Positions 10,401 through 18,995 of a stretch of 33,662 nucleotides of DNA are shown here, one piece after another. Location of the stretch: positions 1-33,662 of the forward strand of contig CALSCQ010000390.1 in assembly GCA_943704525.1 (NCBI GenBank), given 5' to 3'. Positions within the stretch are counted from its first letter, which is position 1. The number at the start of each line of letters is the position of its first letter. Below the pieces are notes generated by a model that saw only the letters and a program-made list of their open reading frames with translations, ran no database searches and was not told where the DNA came from. The translations under genes and the position numbers were made by a program. The DNA is from Pigoraptor vietnamica. Taxonomy: Eukaryota; Opisthokonta; Filasterea.

Positions 10401-12487
10401 GAAGCACGCGGGCGCTGCTTTGCGCGCATGGCAGTCGCGAGCGGGCCCGAGGTGTCGGGCAGCTCGTTTCTGTACACGTTCCGCAGGGACGCGGCTGCGG
10501 ATGATGCGGCGCTCGGCGACGTGGGCCTCTCTGCGGGCGACCCCGTGGTTGTTGGCGTCGACGGTGGCGAGTGTGCCCTTGCGAGCGGCTTTTTGAGGGA
10601 CGTGCGCGCCCGCGTGGCCATCGTCTCTCTCGATCGTCGCTTGCCGGCACCCTATCGGTCCGAGAACGGGAGCGGCGCATCCGGGGCGGCGCCGCTGTTT
10701 CGAATTGACCGGGATGACTTTTCCGCGGGCATGGGCCTCGTGCGGTCGAACGTGGTGGGCCTGCTTCGACGGGGTGCGGACGTGCGCCGGCGGCAGCTGA
10801 TCGTGGACCTCGCGCCGCCCGCCTTCGCCGATGAGGAAGCTGCGGTGGCGCAGCTGCCGCCGGCGACCGTGGTCGGGCTGAACGGTGACCAGGTGCGTGC
10901 GATCGGCCGCATGCTGGCTGCGGAGGACTATGCGCTCGTGCTGGGGATGCCGGGCACGGGCAAGACGACGACGATTGCGCGCGCTGTGCGCCTGCTGGTG
11001 GAGAGCGGGCAGACGGTGCTTGTGGCGTCGTACACGCACACGGCCGTCGACACGATCTTGCTCAAGCTCCTCGAGGAGAACGTGCCCTTTGCGCGCCTCG
11101 GCAGCGCCGACAAGGTGCACCCGGCCGTGAAACCGCACACCCCGGAGGGCGCGGGGCCCTTCCAGACAGCCGCGGCGCTCGACGGCTTCTACCGGTCGCG
11201 GCCGGTGGTTGCAACGACCTGTCTGGGCATCTCCCACCCGCTGTTTGCGCGCCGCACCTTCGACGTGTGCATCGTGGACGAGGCGTCGCAGATCACGGAG
11301 CCCGTGTGCCTCGGCCCTCTGCGCCTCGCGCGCCGTTTTGTGCTCGTCGGCGACCACAACCAACTGCCGCCGCTGGTCGTGAACGTGCGCGCCCGCGAAG
11401 AAGGCCTCGCTGTGAGCCTCTTTCGTCGCCTGTACGATGCGCACCCGCGCGCCGTCGCCGCGCTCGAGCACCAGTACCGCATGAACGCGGACATTCTCCT
11501 GCTCACCAACACGCTCATCTACGACCACCGCCTGCGCTGCGGGACGGAGTCCGTCGCGCGCGCGTCGCTCGAGTTGCCTGTCCCCTCCGCACTCCCGCGG
11601 ACGGGCGCCGGCGGCGGGTGGCTGGCCGACATTGCCGATCCCGCGCGCCGCGTCGTGTTTGTGGACACGGACCTCGTCCCCGCCCCAGAGTCCAAATTTG
11701 GCGACTCTGTGCGCAACGACATTGAGGCCGTGCTCGTGGGGCAGCTGACGGCCGCCCTCGTCGCGTGCGGCGTGGCTGCGTCGTCCATAGGGATCATATC
11801 GCCGTACAGGGCGCAGCTGACGGCGATTCGCGCGTGCCTGCGGTCCGTGCGCGGTGCGGGCGGCGTCGAGGTGCACACAGTGGACAAATACCAGGGGCGC
11901 GACAAGGACTGCATCATCGTCTCGCTCGTGCGCGCCAACAGCGCTGGCAACGTGGGTGCTTGCGCCTCGTGTCTGTTTGCTGGTATATTGTTTGACATGT
12001 GCGTGCGTGTGCAGGTGGGTGATCTGATGAAGGACTGGCGGCGCGTCAACGTCGCCTTCACGCGTGCAAAGCGCAAGCTTGTCGTGTTTGGGTCGATGGG
12101 CACCTTCCGCCACGACGAGCTGTTTGCGCGGTTCCGCATTCTCCTCGAGGAAAACCGATGGATATCCGCCTGCATATGCACTTGCACTGCTGTCACTAGG
12201 AATTCGTGTGCGCCCGTTTACCCACGCTCGCAATGCCATTACACACACAACTGCCACTCGTCGCGTTTCCTTGACGGTCCCGTTGGCCCCACGTTTATCA
12301 GCTGCCCGCGGGTGCGCAGGAGGTGTTTGCGGGCTTCAACACGACGCAGACGACGCAGGCCACCCAGGGACCCAGCCCGCGCAAGGCCGACAGGGCGCCG
12401 GGCGATGGCAAGCGGCCGCGCGTGTTTGACGGCGGTCCGCGAGCGCATCTTGGCCCCATCGCCGTCAACGTCCTCGGGGGCATTTAA
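7496..12487 (+). CDS. DNA2: DNA2 nuclease/helicase
   Basis: DNA replication ATP-dependent nuclease/helicase that trims 5' flaps of Okazaki fragments and resects double-strand breaks; 1518 aa against about 1060 in human. Exons: 7496-7576, 7637-7946, 8042-8163, 8250-11951, 12015-12161, 12293-12487; 4557 coding nt. Residues 1 to about 370 are an acidic, Ser-rich extension with a PIP-like motif (IASFFG, about residues 36-41). The RecB-type nuclease shows LNGSLLHEVF, GLKGKVDATVEM and VPLELKTGRS. The iron-sulfur cysteines are CIRR near 547 and CRGCFQADTC near 815. The SF1B helicase carries GMPGTGKTTT (Walker A, about 1071), VDEASQ, GDHNQLPPLV, HQYRMN, VDKYQGRDKD and NVAFTRAKRKL. The intron at 11952-12014 is 63 nt with no stop, so its retention would stay in frame. 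The last intron appears to be AT-AC type. The N-terminal exons rest on splice signals and phase only. Confidence 0.93.
8156..8205 (+). repeat. 25-nt tandem duplication across a splice donor
   Basis: Two adjacent 25-nt units (8156-8180 and 8181-8205) differ at one base. They span the end of DNA2 exon 3 and its donor GTGGGTGCG, so a second identical donor lies 25 nt downstream at 8189. Use of the second donor would shift the frame. Confidence 0.85.
12162..12292 (+). other. Putative U12-type AT-AC intron in DNA2
   Basis: This 131-nt intron begins ATATCC and ends CCCAC. It contains TTCCTTGAC (12267-12275), an exact match to the minor-spliceosome branch-site consensus TTCCTTRAC. The branch A at 12274 lies 18 nt from the 3' end, within the usual U12 window. 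Splicing joins ...EENRW to VYQLPAG... in phase 0 and opens a 65-codon terminal exon ending in TAA. Positions +7/+8 of the donor (GC instead of TT) deviate from consensus. The best GT-AG alternative is 12192-12301 with a weak donor (GTCACT). Confidence 0.75.
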
Positions 12488-12548
12488 CTTAATATATATA
12501 GTCAGCACTGTCGCAGGACCTCGCCTTCACGGCACCCTGCTGCCGTGC

Positions 12549-14006
12549 TCACTCGGCCAATGCCGCACGGACGGCGTGCACCAAGTCGGCCCTCGCGGCG
12601 TCCCATTGGCGCCCGTCGCGGAGGTCCTTGAGCCTCACGCTGCCGCGCGCGAGTTCGTCGTCGCCAACCACGACGGCCAGGCGCGCGCCCTCTTTACACG
12701 CACGCGCAAACTGCCGGGACGCATTCCCCTCAAACTGCATCTGCGTGCGCAGGCCAGCCGCGCGCAGCTCTCTGCACAGGGCCACGCACGCGACGGACAG
12801 CGCGTCTCCCGAGGACATGCACGTCGCCGGCGGACCGCCCCGCACCTCGACCACAAACACGTCCGTGGGCACGCCGTCGTCCCCCGGTTGCGAGGACGGC
12901 GCCTCCCGCCCCGCGACCGCCGCGCGCAGCAGCACGAGGCGCTCGAGGCCCGCAGCCCAGCCAATCGCAGGCACGGCCGCCTGTCGCGCGCCCCCGATCG
13001 CCTGCGCAAGGCCGTCGTAGCGACCGCCGGCGAGGACGGTGCTCTGCGCCCCAAGGCGGTCCGTCGCAAACTCAAACACCGTGTCGCCATAGTAGTCCAG
13101 CCCGCGCACCAGCCGCCAGTCCACTTCCATCTCGCACGCAAGGGACATGCCGCGCACCGCCGCAAGCACAGCGTCAAACCGCGCGCGCGCTGCTTCCCCG
13201 ACAAAATCGAGCAGGCGTGGCGCCTCAGCCAGCACCTCCGCGTCTTGGGGCAGCTTGGAGTCCAGTATGCGGAGCACGTGACCCGCGGCCAGCCGCCGTT
13301 GCGACTCTTCCGAAAGCCGCTGCGGGCCCTGTGCTTGGAGGAATACGCCCAGAGCATCTGCGTACGTCCGCCGTGCCTCGGGCGCCCCGATCGTGTTGAT
13401 GTGCAGCCGCACGGCACCCAGCAGGCCGAGAGCCTCCAGAAAGTCTGCGCCAATGCCAACGGCCTCCGCATCCGCCGCAGGGCCGCGCGTGCCCAGCAAC
13501 TCGATGCCCAGCTGCGAAAACTCGCGGAAGCGGCCCAACTGAGGGCGCTCGCGGCGGAACATGGGGCCGCAGTAATACAGGCGCTGCGGGAGGTGTGCGT
13601 CGCGCGCTGTCGCCAGCACAGCTCGCATAACAGATGCCGTGCTCTCCGGGCGCAGACACAGCGCCTCGTCGCCGTCGGCAAGAGAGAACATCTCCTTCAT
13701 CACGACATCAGAGCCTTCGCCGAGCGTCCGCTGGAAGAGCGCCGCGTGCTCGAGGACGGGCGTGGCGACTTGGCCGCAGCACGCGCCCTCTGCCACAGCA
13801 ATGAACGCCTCAGCGACAGCGCGCCGCTCCGCGCATTCCCTCGGAAAGCGGTCGTGCGTGCCACGAACGGGCCGTGTCTTTGTGGGTCCGGATGGCGGCT
13901 GTGTTGCTCCTTTGGTGCCCTCTGCAGACGCGCGTGTTACAGACCCCGCGTGTAACAACCGCGCCCACCGCACGGCCGCAACCGGGCGGGTCCGTGCGAG
14001 CATCAT
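12549..14006 (-). CDS. Histidyl-tRNA synthetase, bacterial/mitochondrial type
   Basis: Class II aminoacyl-tRNA synthetase charging tRNA-His; 485 aa from the ATG at 14006, with an in-frame upstream ATG at 14048 (499 aa) as an alternative. It is a single uninterrupted exon. Motif 2 is visible as YYCGPMFRRERPQLGRFREF, the histidine-specific motif as LVRGLDYY, and motif 3 as AIGWAAGLERL; a C-terminal anticodon-binding domain follows (LRTQMQFEG, LAVVVGDDE). The N-terminus from 14006 (MMLARTRPVAAVRWARLLHA) is rich in Arg and Ala with no acidic residues, like a mitochondrial presequence, so a mitochondrial or dual location is inferred. The gene ends 62 nt from the converging DNA2 stop and is divergent from the carrier gene. 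It is the only clear protein gene in the window without introns. Confidence 0.93.
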   Translation of the reverse strand: MMLARTRPVAAVRWARLLHAGSVTRASAEGTKGATQPPSGPTKTRPVRGTHDRFPRECAERRAVAEAFIAVAEGACCGQVATPVLEHAALFQRTLGEGSDVVMKEMFSLADGDEALCLRPESTASVMRAVLATARDAHLPQRLYYCGPMFRRERPQLGRFREFSQLGIELLGTRGPAADAEAVGIGADFLEALGLLGAVRLHINTIGAPEARRTYADALGVFLQAQGPQRLSEESQRRLAAGHVLRILDSKLPQDAEVLAEAPRLLDFVGEAARARFDAVLAAVRGMSLACEMEVDWRLVRGLDYYGDTVFEFATDRLGAQSTVLAGGRYDGLAQAIGGARQAAVPAIGWAAGLERLVLLRAAVAGREAPSSQPGDDGVPTDVFVVEVRGGPPATCMSSGDALSVACVALCRELRAAGLRTQMQFEGNASRQFARACKEGARLAVVVGDDELARGSVRLKDLRDGRQWDAARADLVHAVRAALAE

Positions 14007-14464
14007 GGCGCAAAATGACTGCTGAGGCCCGTGCGCGCGACGTCGCATATAAACGCTGTGTCACTGCGGGCCGGTCTCGTAAAGACAGTCCGTGTGCACA
14101 CGTGCTGGCAACCGGCGCTGTGGGGGCAAAGGCTGAGGTATCGTTGGGATGATCCCAAAACATCAATTTCTATATATGGGCAGTAATTAGAAGAATTTCC
14201 TTATATGTATATTTTGTAAGCACAAATTCCTGATAAGAACAAAATTTTCCGCCAATCGTGCATGTAATCAACATCCGGGGCGCCGCACGTGTGCCCAATC
14301 GCGAAACAGCCACCGTCCGCTCCACATGCGCAGTGGACGCGAATCGCGAAGCGATTGCCTCGTCTTTATTGCTGCGAAGGGATCGCGCGTTACCGTCAAG
14401 TGCCCTCGCAAGCCGTACACTTTGTCGCATTTGTTCAACGCAAGAAGAGCAGAGTGGGTGAAAA
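14007..14464. promoter_or_regulatory. Divergent promoter region, HisRS / carrier
   Basis: A 458-nt spacer between two divergent genes for mitochondrial proteins, presumably a shared promoter. A strikingly AT-rich island lies at about 14158-14250 inside otherwise GC-rich DNA. CACGTG hexamers occur at 14099-14104 and 14286-14291. No RNA gene is seen. Confidence 0.5.
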
Positions 14465-15593
14465 ATGTCGTCGGAGCGTACGGAAAAGCCTCTCGCGGAC
14501 GTCCTCCGGGACGCCGGCAAGCGCGCGCTCGGCGGCGGCATTCCCGGCGCCGCTGCGATGGGCATCCAAGTGTTCTCGCTCATGTGGTTGCGTACGACCA
14601 TGAACTACCAATACCGCCACGGAACGACCACAAGTGAGTTGGGGGGGGGGGGGGGGGGGGGGGACGATCGACCATGGTTGTTTTTGTGGGCTTGTCGTGC
14701 TCGCAGGCTTCGCTCACGTGCCTGACACAATGGCCCCTTGTTTGCAGCCGTTGCCCTCAAGACACTGTACAGCCAGGGCGGCATTCTCCGCTTCTACCGC
14801 GGCGTGGGGCCTGCGCTGATCCAGGGACCCCTCTCGCGCTTTGGCGACACGGCGGCGAACGCGGGCATGCTGTCGCTCCTCAACCAGTACGACTCGACGC
14901 GCACCCTCCCCGTCGGCGTCAAGACCGCGTGCGCGTCGGTTGCTGCGGGCCTCTTCCGCATTGTGCTGACGCCCGTCGACACGGTCAAGACGATCATGCA
15001 GGTGGAGGGCAAGAACGGCATTCCCGCGCTCGCCGCCAAAATCCGCGCGAACGGACCGAGCGTCATGTTCCACGGTGCGATCGCGACGTCCCTTGCGACG
15101 ATGGTGGGGCACTTCCCGTGGTTCTTCACGCACAACCTGCTGGACGAGCGCATCCCGCGGCAGAAGGAGCTCCCGAAGAAGCTCCTGCGCAGCGCCTTCA
15201 TCGGCTTTGTGTCGTCGGTCGTCTCTGACACGTGCTCCAACTCGATTCGCGTCATCAAGACAACCAAGCAGACGAGCGTGACGGCCATTTCCTATCCTCA
15301 GGTGGGCAGTTGTTTTGTTTTTTATTTTTTGATTTTCATTTTTTTGCCCATTGTTGGGCAACGCGTCCTCGAGCAATCACTCGGCGAGCGCGTGTGTGGA
15401 GTGCGGCAGTACTGAGCGCTCACTCGAGCGGCGCCATTCACAGGCCGTCAAGATGGTCGTGGACTCGGAGGGCGTCCTCGGCCTCTTTGGGCGCGGTCTC
15501 AAGACGCGCATCCTCACAAACGGCCTGCAGGGTCTCCTCTTCACGGTCGCGTGGAAGCTGCTCGAGGAGCAGTACGCCAAGCGCGTCGGATAA
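14465..15593 (+). CDS. Divergent mitochondrial carrier (SLC25) protein
   Basis: Predicted inner-membrane transporter of 290 aa. Exons: 14465-14633, 14748-15301, 15444-15593 (873 coding nt). Only the second of three repeats keeps the carrier signature (TPVDTVKT, of form Px[DE]xx[KR]). In repeat 1 it is replaced by GIQVFSLMWLRTTMNYQY and in repeat 3 by SDTCSNSIRVIKT. Half-signature remnants remain, with Gly-rich turns such as GILRFYRGVGPALIQGPLSR and GVLGLFGRGLKTRI at the expected spacings. Length fits the family (about 300 aa). The substrate cannot be read from sequence. Its divergent partner is mitochondrial-type HisRS. The first intron contains a 23-G run a few bases after its donor. Confidence 0.85.
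14641..14663 (+). repeat. G23 homopolymer in carrier intron 1
   Basis: Twenty-three consecutive guanines on the sense strand start 7 nt after the GT donor. The run is a potential G-quadruplex and likely length-variable. Its exact length may be a sequencing estimate. Confidence 0.9.
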
Positions 15594-16220
15594 GGCGATG
15601 CGCCCTGTGTTTTGCGTCTGCATCGAGTGCGCGTTGTTGCTGAGAGCAATGTTGTGGTGGTCGGGGCGGTGTTCGGCAGCGTGTGTGCTGTGTGGGTGGG
15701 CTGGGACTGGCTAGGCGTCGGTCGCCGCCCACACCCTGCGCGGCTGCGTGTGTGTCCTGGCGATGCGTGCGGCCGCGCTTTGCGTTGCTGCGTGGCTTGC
15801 GTTTGGTTGGCCGTCGTTTGAGTCAGAGAGGGGGAAAATACAGCCCTGTTGCCTCAACACTCACCGGCCGCGACAGGAGATAGTCGAGCACAGCGTCCGG
15901 CAGGTTGAGGAGCGAGAGTGACGCTGCCATGGTGTGCATGCACACACAAAGAGCGATGTCTTCTGAAAAGCGCCGAACTGGACGATTGTGATTGCTGCGC
16001 CGCAATTGACTGTCTGGCCGGTGGTGGAACAAGGGCGCCCTTGCTAATAGTGCGTCTTGTCTGGACGTCACGTGCCAGCGCTAATGATGCAACTTCTTAC
16101 AGTTGCATTGAGTTGGTGCGATATTAGCCACGAGAAGAGAGTTTCAGCAGCGCGTGTCCTAGCACACCCCATTGCCGTTCTCCTTCTCGCAATTGCTTGC
16201 TCTCTGCGTGTGTCGCAACA
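15594..16220. other. Intergenic, carrier to cathepsin
   Basis: This 627-nt stretch holds no gene I can support fully. It has GTG-rich sequence on the left, a possible minus-strand first coding exon at 15865-15930, and CACGTG within GACGTCACGTGCC at 16069-16074, about 150 nt upstream of the cathepsin start. Confidence 0.5.
15865..15930 (-). other. Possible first exon, F-box-like (unsupported remainder)
   Basis: On the minus strand an ATG at 15930 opens 22 codons containing LPDAVLDYLLSRP, which resembles the start of an F-box (LPDEVL). It is followed directly by an excellent donor, GTGAGT. I cannot find the following exons before the carrier gene's 3' end. This may be a gene remnant, an overlapping gene or chance. 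Confidence 0.25.
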
Positions 16221-18155
16221 ATGGGCGGCACGAATGCGCTCGTGTTTGCTGTGGCGGTGTGCGCCCTCGCCTCGCTCGTCTCCGCGCACGGCCCAAGCGC
16301 CCCTCTTCCGCGGTTCATGATGCGTGTCAACGAAAGCGCAGAGGACGCGTTTGCCCGCTTCGTCTCGCACTTTTCAAAGCCATATCTGCCTGGCAGCGAC
16401 GAGTACGCCGTGCGCCTCGATAACTTTAAGGTGCGGCTGCCTGCCGTTGTTTGTCATACAATTGAGCGATTTCTAATGTCTGTGTGTGCGACTGTAGAGG
16501 AGTCTCGAGCGCCACGCGGCGATGAACGCACGTGAGGCGGCGGCGGGCGGCGGCGCAGTGTACGGCGTCAACTTCATGTCCGATCTCAGCGTGGACGAAT
16601 TTCGCGGTGTGTGTGGACCGAACGAGCAGTGTGGCACACTTATTGGCCTGACACCCCCACGCCTTCGCAGCGCGCTATCTGTCTCCCGTTCCCTTCTCCA
16701 AGCGGCCCTCGGACGTGCGTCGGTCGGCGCCGCAGGACATTCGGCTGCCTGAGGGCGCGCCGCAGTATTTCGACCTGTGAGTGCATTGTGCTCTGCGGCA
16801 GTTTTTGCGGTGCTGTGTCTGTCGTCGTGTGCCGCGCTGTCTCTTCGCTCATTTTGCGCTGCGTGCAGGCGCCTTTCGAATCCCTCGGTGCTTGGGCCCA
16901 TGCGCGACCAGCAGAAGGTGCGTCCATAACGTGTTGTTGTGCACTTGACATTTATGGTCTGACTCACCGATGCCGTGCTCCGCGACCTTTCGATCCCCGG
17001 ACATTGACAGTGTGGCGGCTGCTGGTGGGTTCTTGTGCCTTCAAGCCACGGCAGCACCTATCTCTCGCTCTCGAACTCTCTCGCTCTCGAACTCTCTCGC
17101 TCACAGTCGATGGACAACGTGTGCGATTCATGCTGACCCGACATGTCTCTCACTCTCTCCCGCTGTCTGCTGATCCACAACCACGCCGCTGTCATTTCCG
17201 CCGACCCACAGGGCCATCAGCACCGTCGAGGTCGTTGAGACGGCGTTTGCGCGCGCGGGACGCCCCCTCGTCCCCCTCAGCACGCAGCAGGTCATCTCGT
17301 GCGACTTGACGTCCTCGGGCTGCATTGGCGGACGCCCTGAGCGCGCCCTCGCCTACATGCAGAAGGTGTGCAGGCAATAAGCGCCGTCACACATAGTCGC
17401 TCTCCCCCTGACCTTGCCTTGTCTGGTGCATTGTGGCTGTGATGCTCATACTCAGTCGCTCTCCCTGACCTTGCCTTGTTACGTGCAGTACGGCGTCATG
17501 TCGGATGCGTCGTATCCCTTTGTGAGCGCCGCGGGCACCGCCCCTCCTTGTGCGTATGATGCGAACAAGGTCGTCTTGCGGCTCGATGGCACGACGTTTG
17601 GCGTCGCAAATGGAGAGGTCGACATGCTTGCGGCATTTATTGCGAACGGGACGCTTTCGGTCGCCGTCAATGCGGACACTTGGGGCGACTATGTCGGTGG
17701 GTCAGCGTTGAAGTGCGCATGTTTGTGGTTTTGTGTCTCGTGAGCCCTCGTCTCACGCGGCGGCGCTGCGCAGAGGGCACAATCCAACGCCACTGTGACG
17801 GCACGGTGACGAACCACGCCGTGCAAGTCGTCGGGTACAATCTCCTGAGTGGGTTTCGTTGTCTGCGGTGTGCTATGCCGACGCCCGTTGCTCACGCTCG
17901 ACACGACACGCGACAGGCACCCCCCCTGTGTGGATAATCAAGAACTCGTGGTCGATCAACTGGGGCATGGGCGGCTACCTCTACCTCGCCATGTACAAGG
18001 ACATGTGCCGTGGGTGCTGTCTGCGGCTGTTTTTCCACTCCCTCTTGTCCAACACAGCTGTTGCACAGTCGCTGGCTGTGCGCACATCAGCCTGACGCGC
18101 TGTGTCTGTTGCAGTTATTGGCGAGGGCGGCGGCTACTACCTTCGCATGGGCTGA
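16221..18155 (+). CDS. Cathepsin O-like papain-family cysteine protease
   Basis: Lysosomal-type C1A protease precursor, 352 aa. Exons: 16221-16430, 16498-16606, 16671-16776, 16869-16917, 17011-17024, 17212-17365, 17489-17696, 17774-17848, 17917-18009, 18115-18155 (1059 coding nt). A signal peptide covers about residues 1-22 (ALVFAVAVCALASLVSA). An I29-type propeptide follows (YGVNFMSDLSVDEFR). The catalytic set is oxyanion Gln156, Cys162 in CGGCWA, His298 in TNHAVQ and Asn318 in IIKNSW. CGGCWA in place of the usual CGSCWA, plus LSTQQVISC, the WGDYV segment, GTIQRHC and NHAV, match cathepsin O better than cathepsins B, L or Z. The catalytic cysteine sits in a 14-nt micro-exon. The C-terminus (GEGGGYYLRMG) is family-typical. 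Confidence 0.9.
17011..17024 (+). other. 14-nt micro-exon with the protease active site
   Basis: Flanked by introns of 93 and 187 nt with ACAG acceptor and GTGGGT donor. It encodes C-G-G-C plus two bases of Trp, completed by the G of the next exon. Skipping it would remove the catalytic Cys162 and shift the frame by two bases. Confidence 0.85.
17394..17480 (+). repeat. Duplicated segment inside a cathepsin intron
   Basis: A block of about 26 nt beginning AGTCGCTCTCC and continuing through CCTTGCCTTG occurs twice within the intron at 17366-17488, the second copy just before the acceptor. It looks like a local duplication of the polypyrimidine region. A separate short tandem of TCTCGCTCTCGAAC units lies at about 17062-17100 in the intron after the micro-exon. 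Confidence 0.75.
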
Positions 18156-18720
18156 GCCGTCCCAAGCGGCGCGTCTCTTTTTTCCGTCTCTCCCTCTCGT
18201 TTCTCAGAAGTATCGACGGGGTTCAACGACTGAGGCGTCTCTCTCATTCCTTCTCTCTCTCTCTCTCTTCTCTCCCATTGAGTCGATGGGGGTTCAACCT
18301 CTATGACTGCAACGAACTGAGGTCTTCTCTTCCATTTTCTTTGCCTTTGCGCTACTTTCGCCTTTCGGCTTCGCGTGTGGCGTCGCCGAGTGAAACGAGA
18401 CAGCGCCCGAATTGTGTATTGAAATGTCATGCACATTCGGCATGCGTTTTCATAAATGTTCAAATCAATTTGCCGACCATTGCCCATAGAGTTGCTACTC
18501 TGCGCCCGTGTTTACTGCCATCGCCTGGTGCATCCAAAAGTGTGACTGCACGCGCACTGGAGAGAGGCTGCATTTCTTCAGAGGCCAACAGGTGCGCTTG
18601 TTTGCGAGGGGCTGTTCGTGGCGCCTGGGCGTGCGTGAGACGGCATTGGTCTCTCGGCGGCTGAGCAAATGAGGGACTGAGCCGCGAGTGCCCCTGCGGC
18701 TGTGCGTGCGCCCCACACAC
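18156..18720. other. Intergenic, cathepsin to INPP4
   Basis: No gene is seen in this 565-nt stretch. It contains CT-rich microsatellite DNA (about 18235-18275) and two related segments with GGGGTTCAAC (about 18212-18237 and 18285-18322). A moderately AT-rich stretch runs from 18410 to 18490. The INPP4 promoter should lie in the right half. Confidence 0.5.
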
Positions 18721-18955
18721 ATGGTATCAAAGTTCGTGTGGAGTGCGCTCGGCAGCATGCGGTACAACGAGAAGGAGGTCGCGGCGTTCGCGATCACGCC
18801 GGCCATCTCCACGGACAAGAAGGGCTACCTGTGGAAGAAGGGCGAGTATGGCGGCGGCGGTTTCAAGCGCCGCTGGTTCACCCTCAAGGGCAACATGCTC
18901 TTCTACTTCAAGGCACCAAACGACGTGGGTCGCCTGTGCGTGTGTGCGTGCGTGC

Positions 18956-18995
<40 letters not shown>

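Noticed and set aside
12192-12301. GT-AG alternative (GTCACT to TATCAG) for the last DNA2 intron
   Set aside because: It keeps phase, but the donor lacks the usual GTGNGT pattern and it would leave an odd Cys-rich insert before LPAGAQ. The AT-AC model has a perfect branch site and a smoother protein. Kept only as the competing hypothesis.
8181-13955. A 1924-codon open frame running from DNA2 through the region antisense to HisRS
   Set aside because: Only 8250-11951 and 12015-12161 of it are DNA2. The rest stays open because GC-rich coding DNA on the opposite strand (HisRS) suppresses stop codons; its protein there has no domain character.
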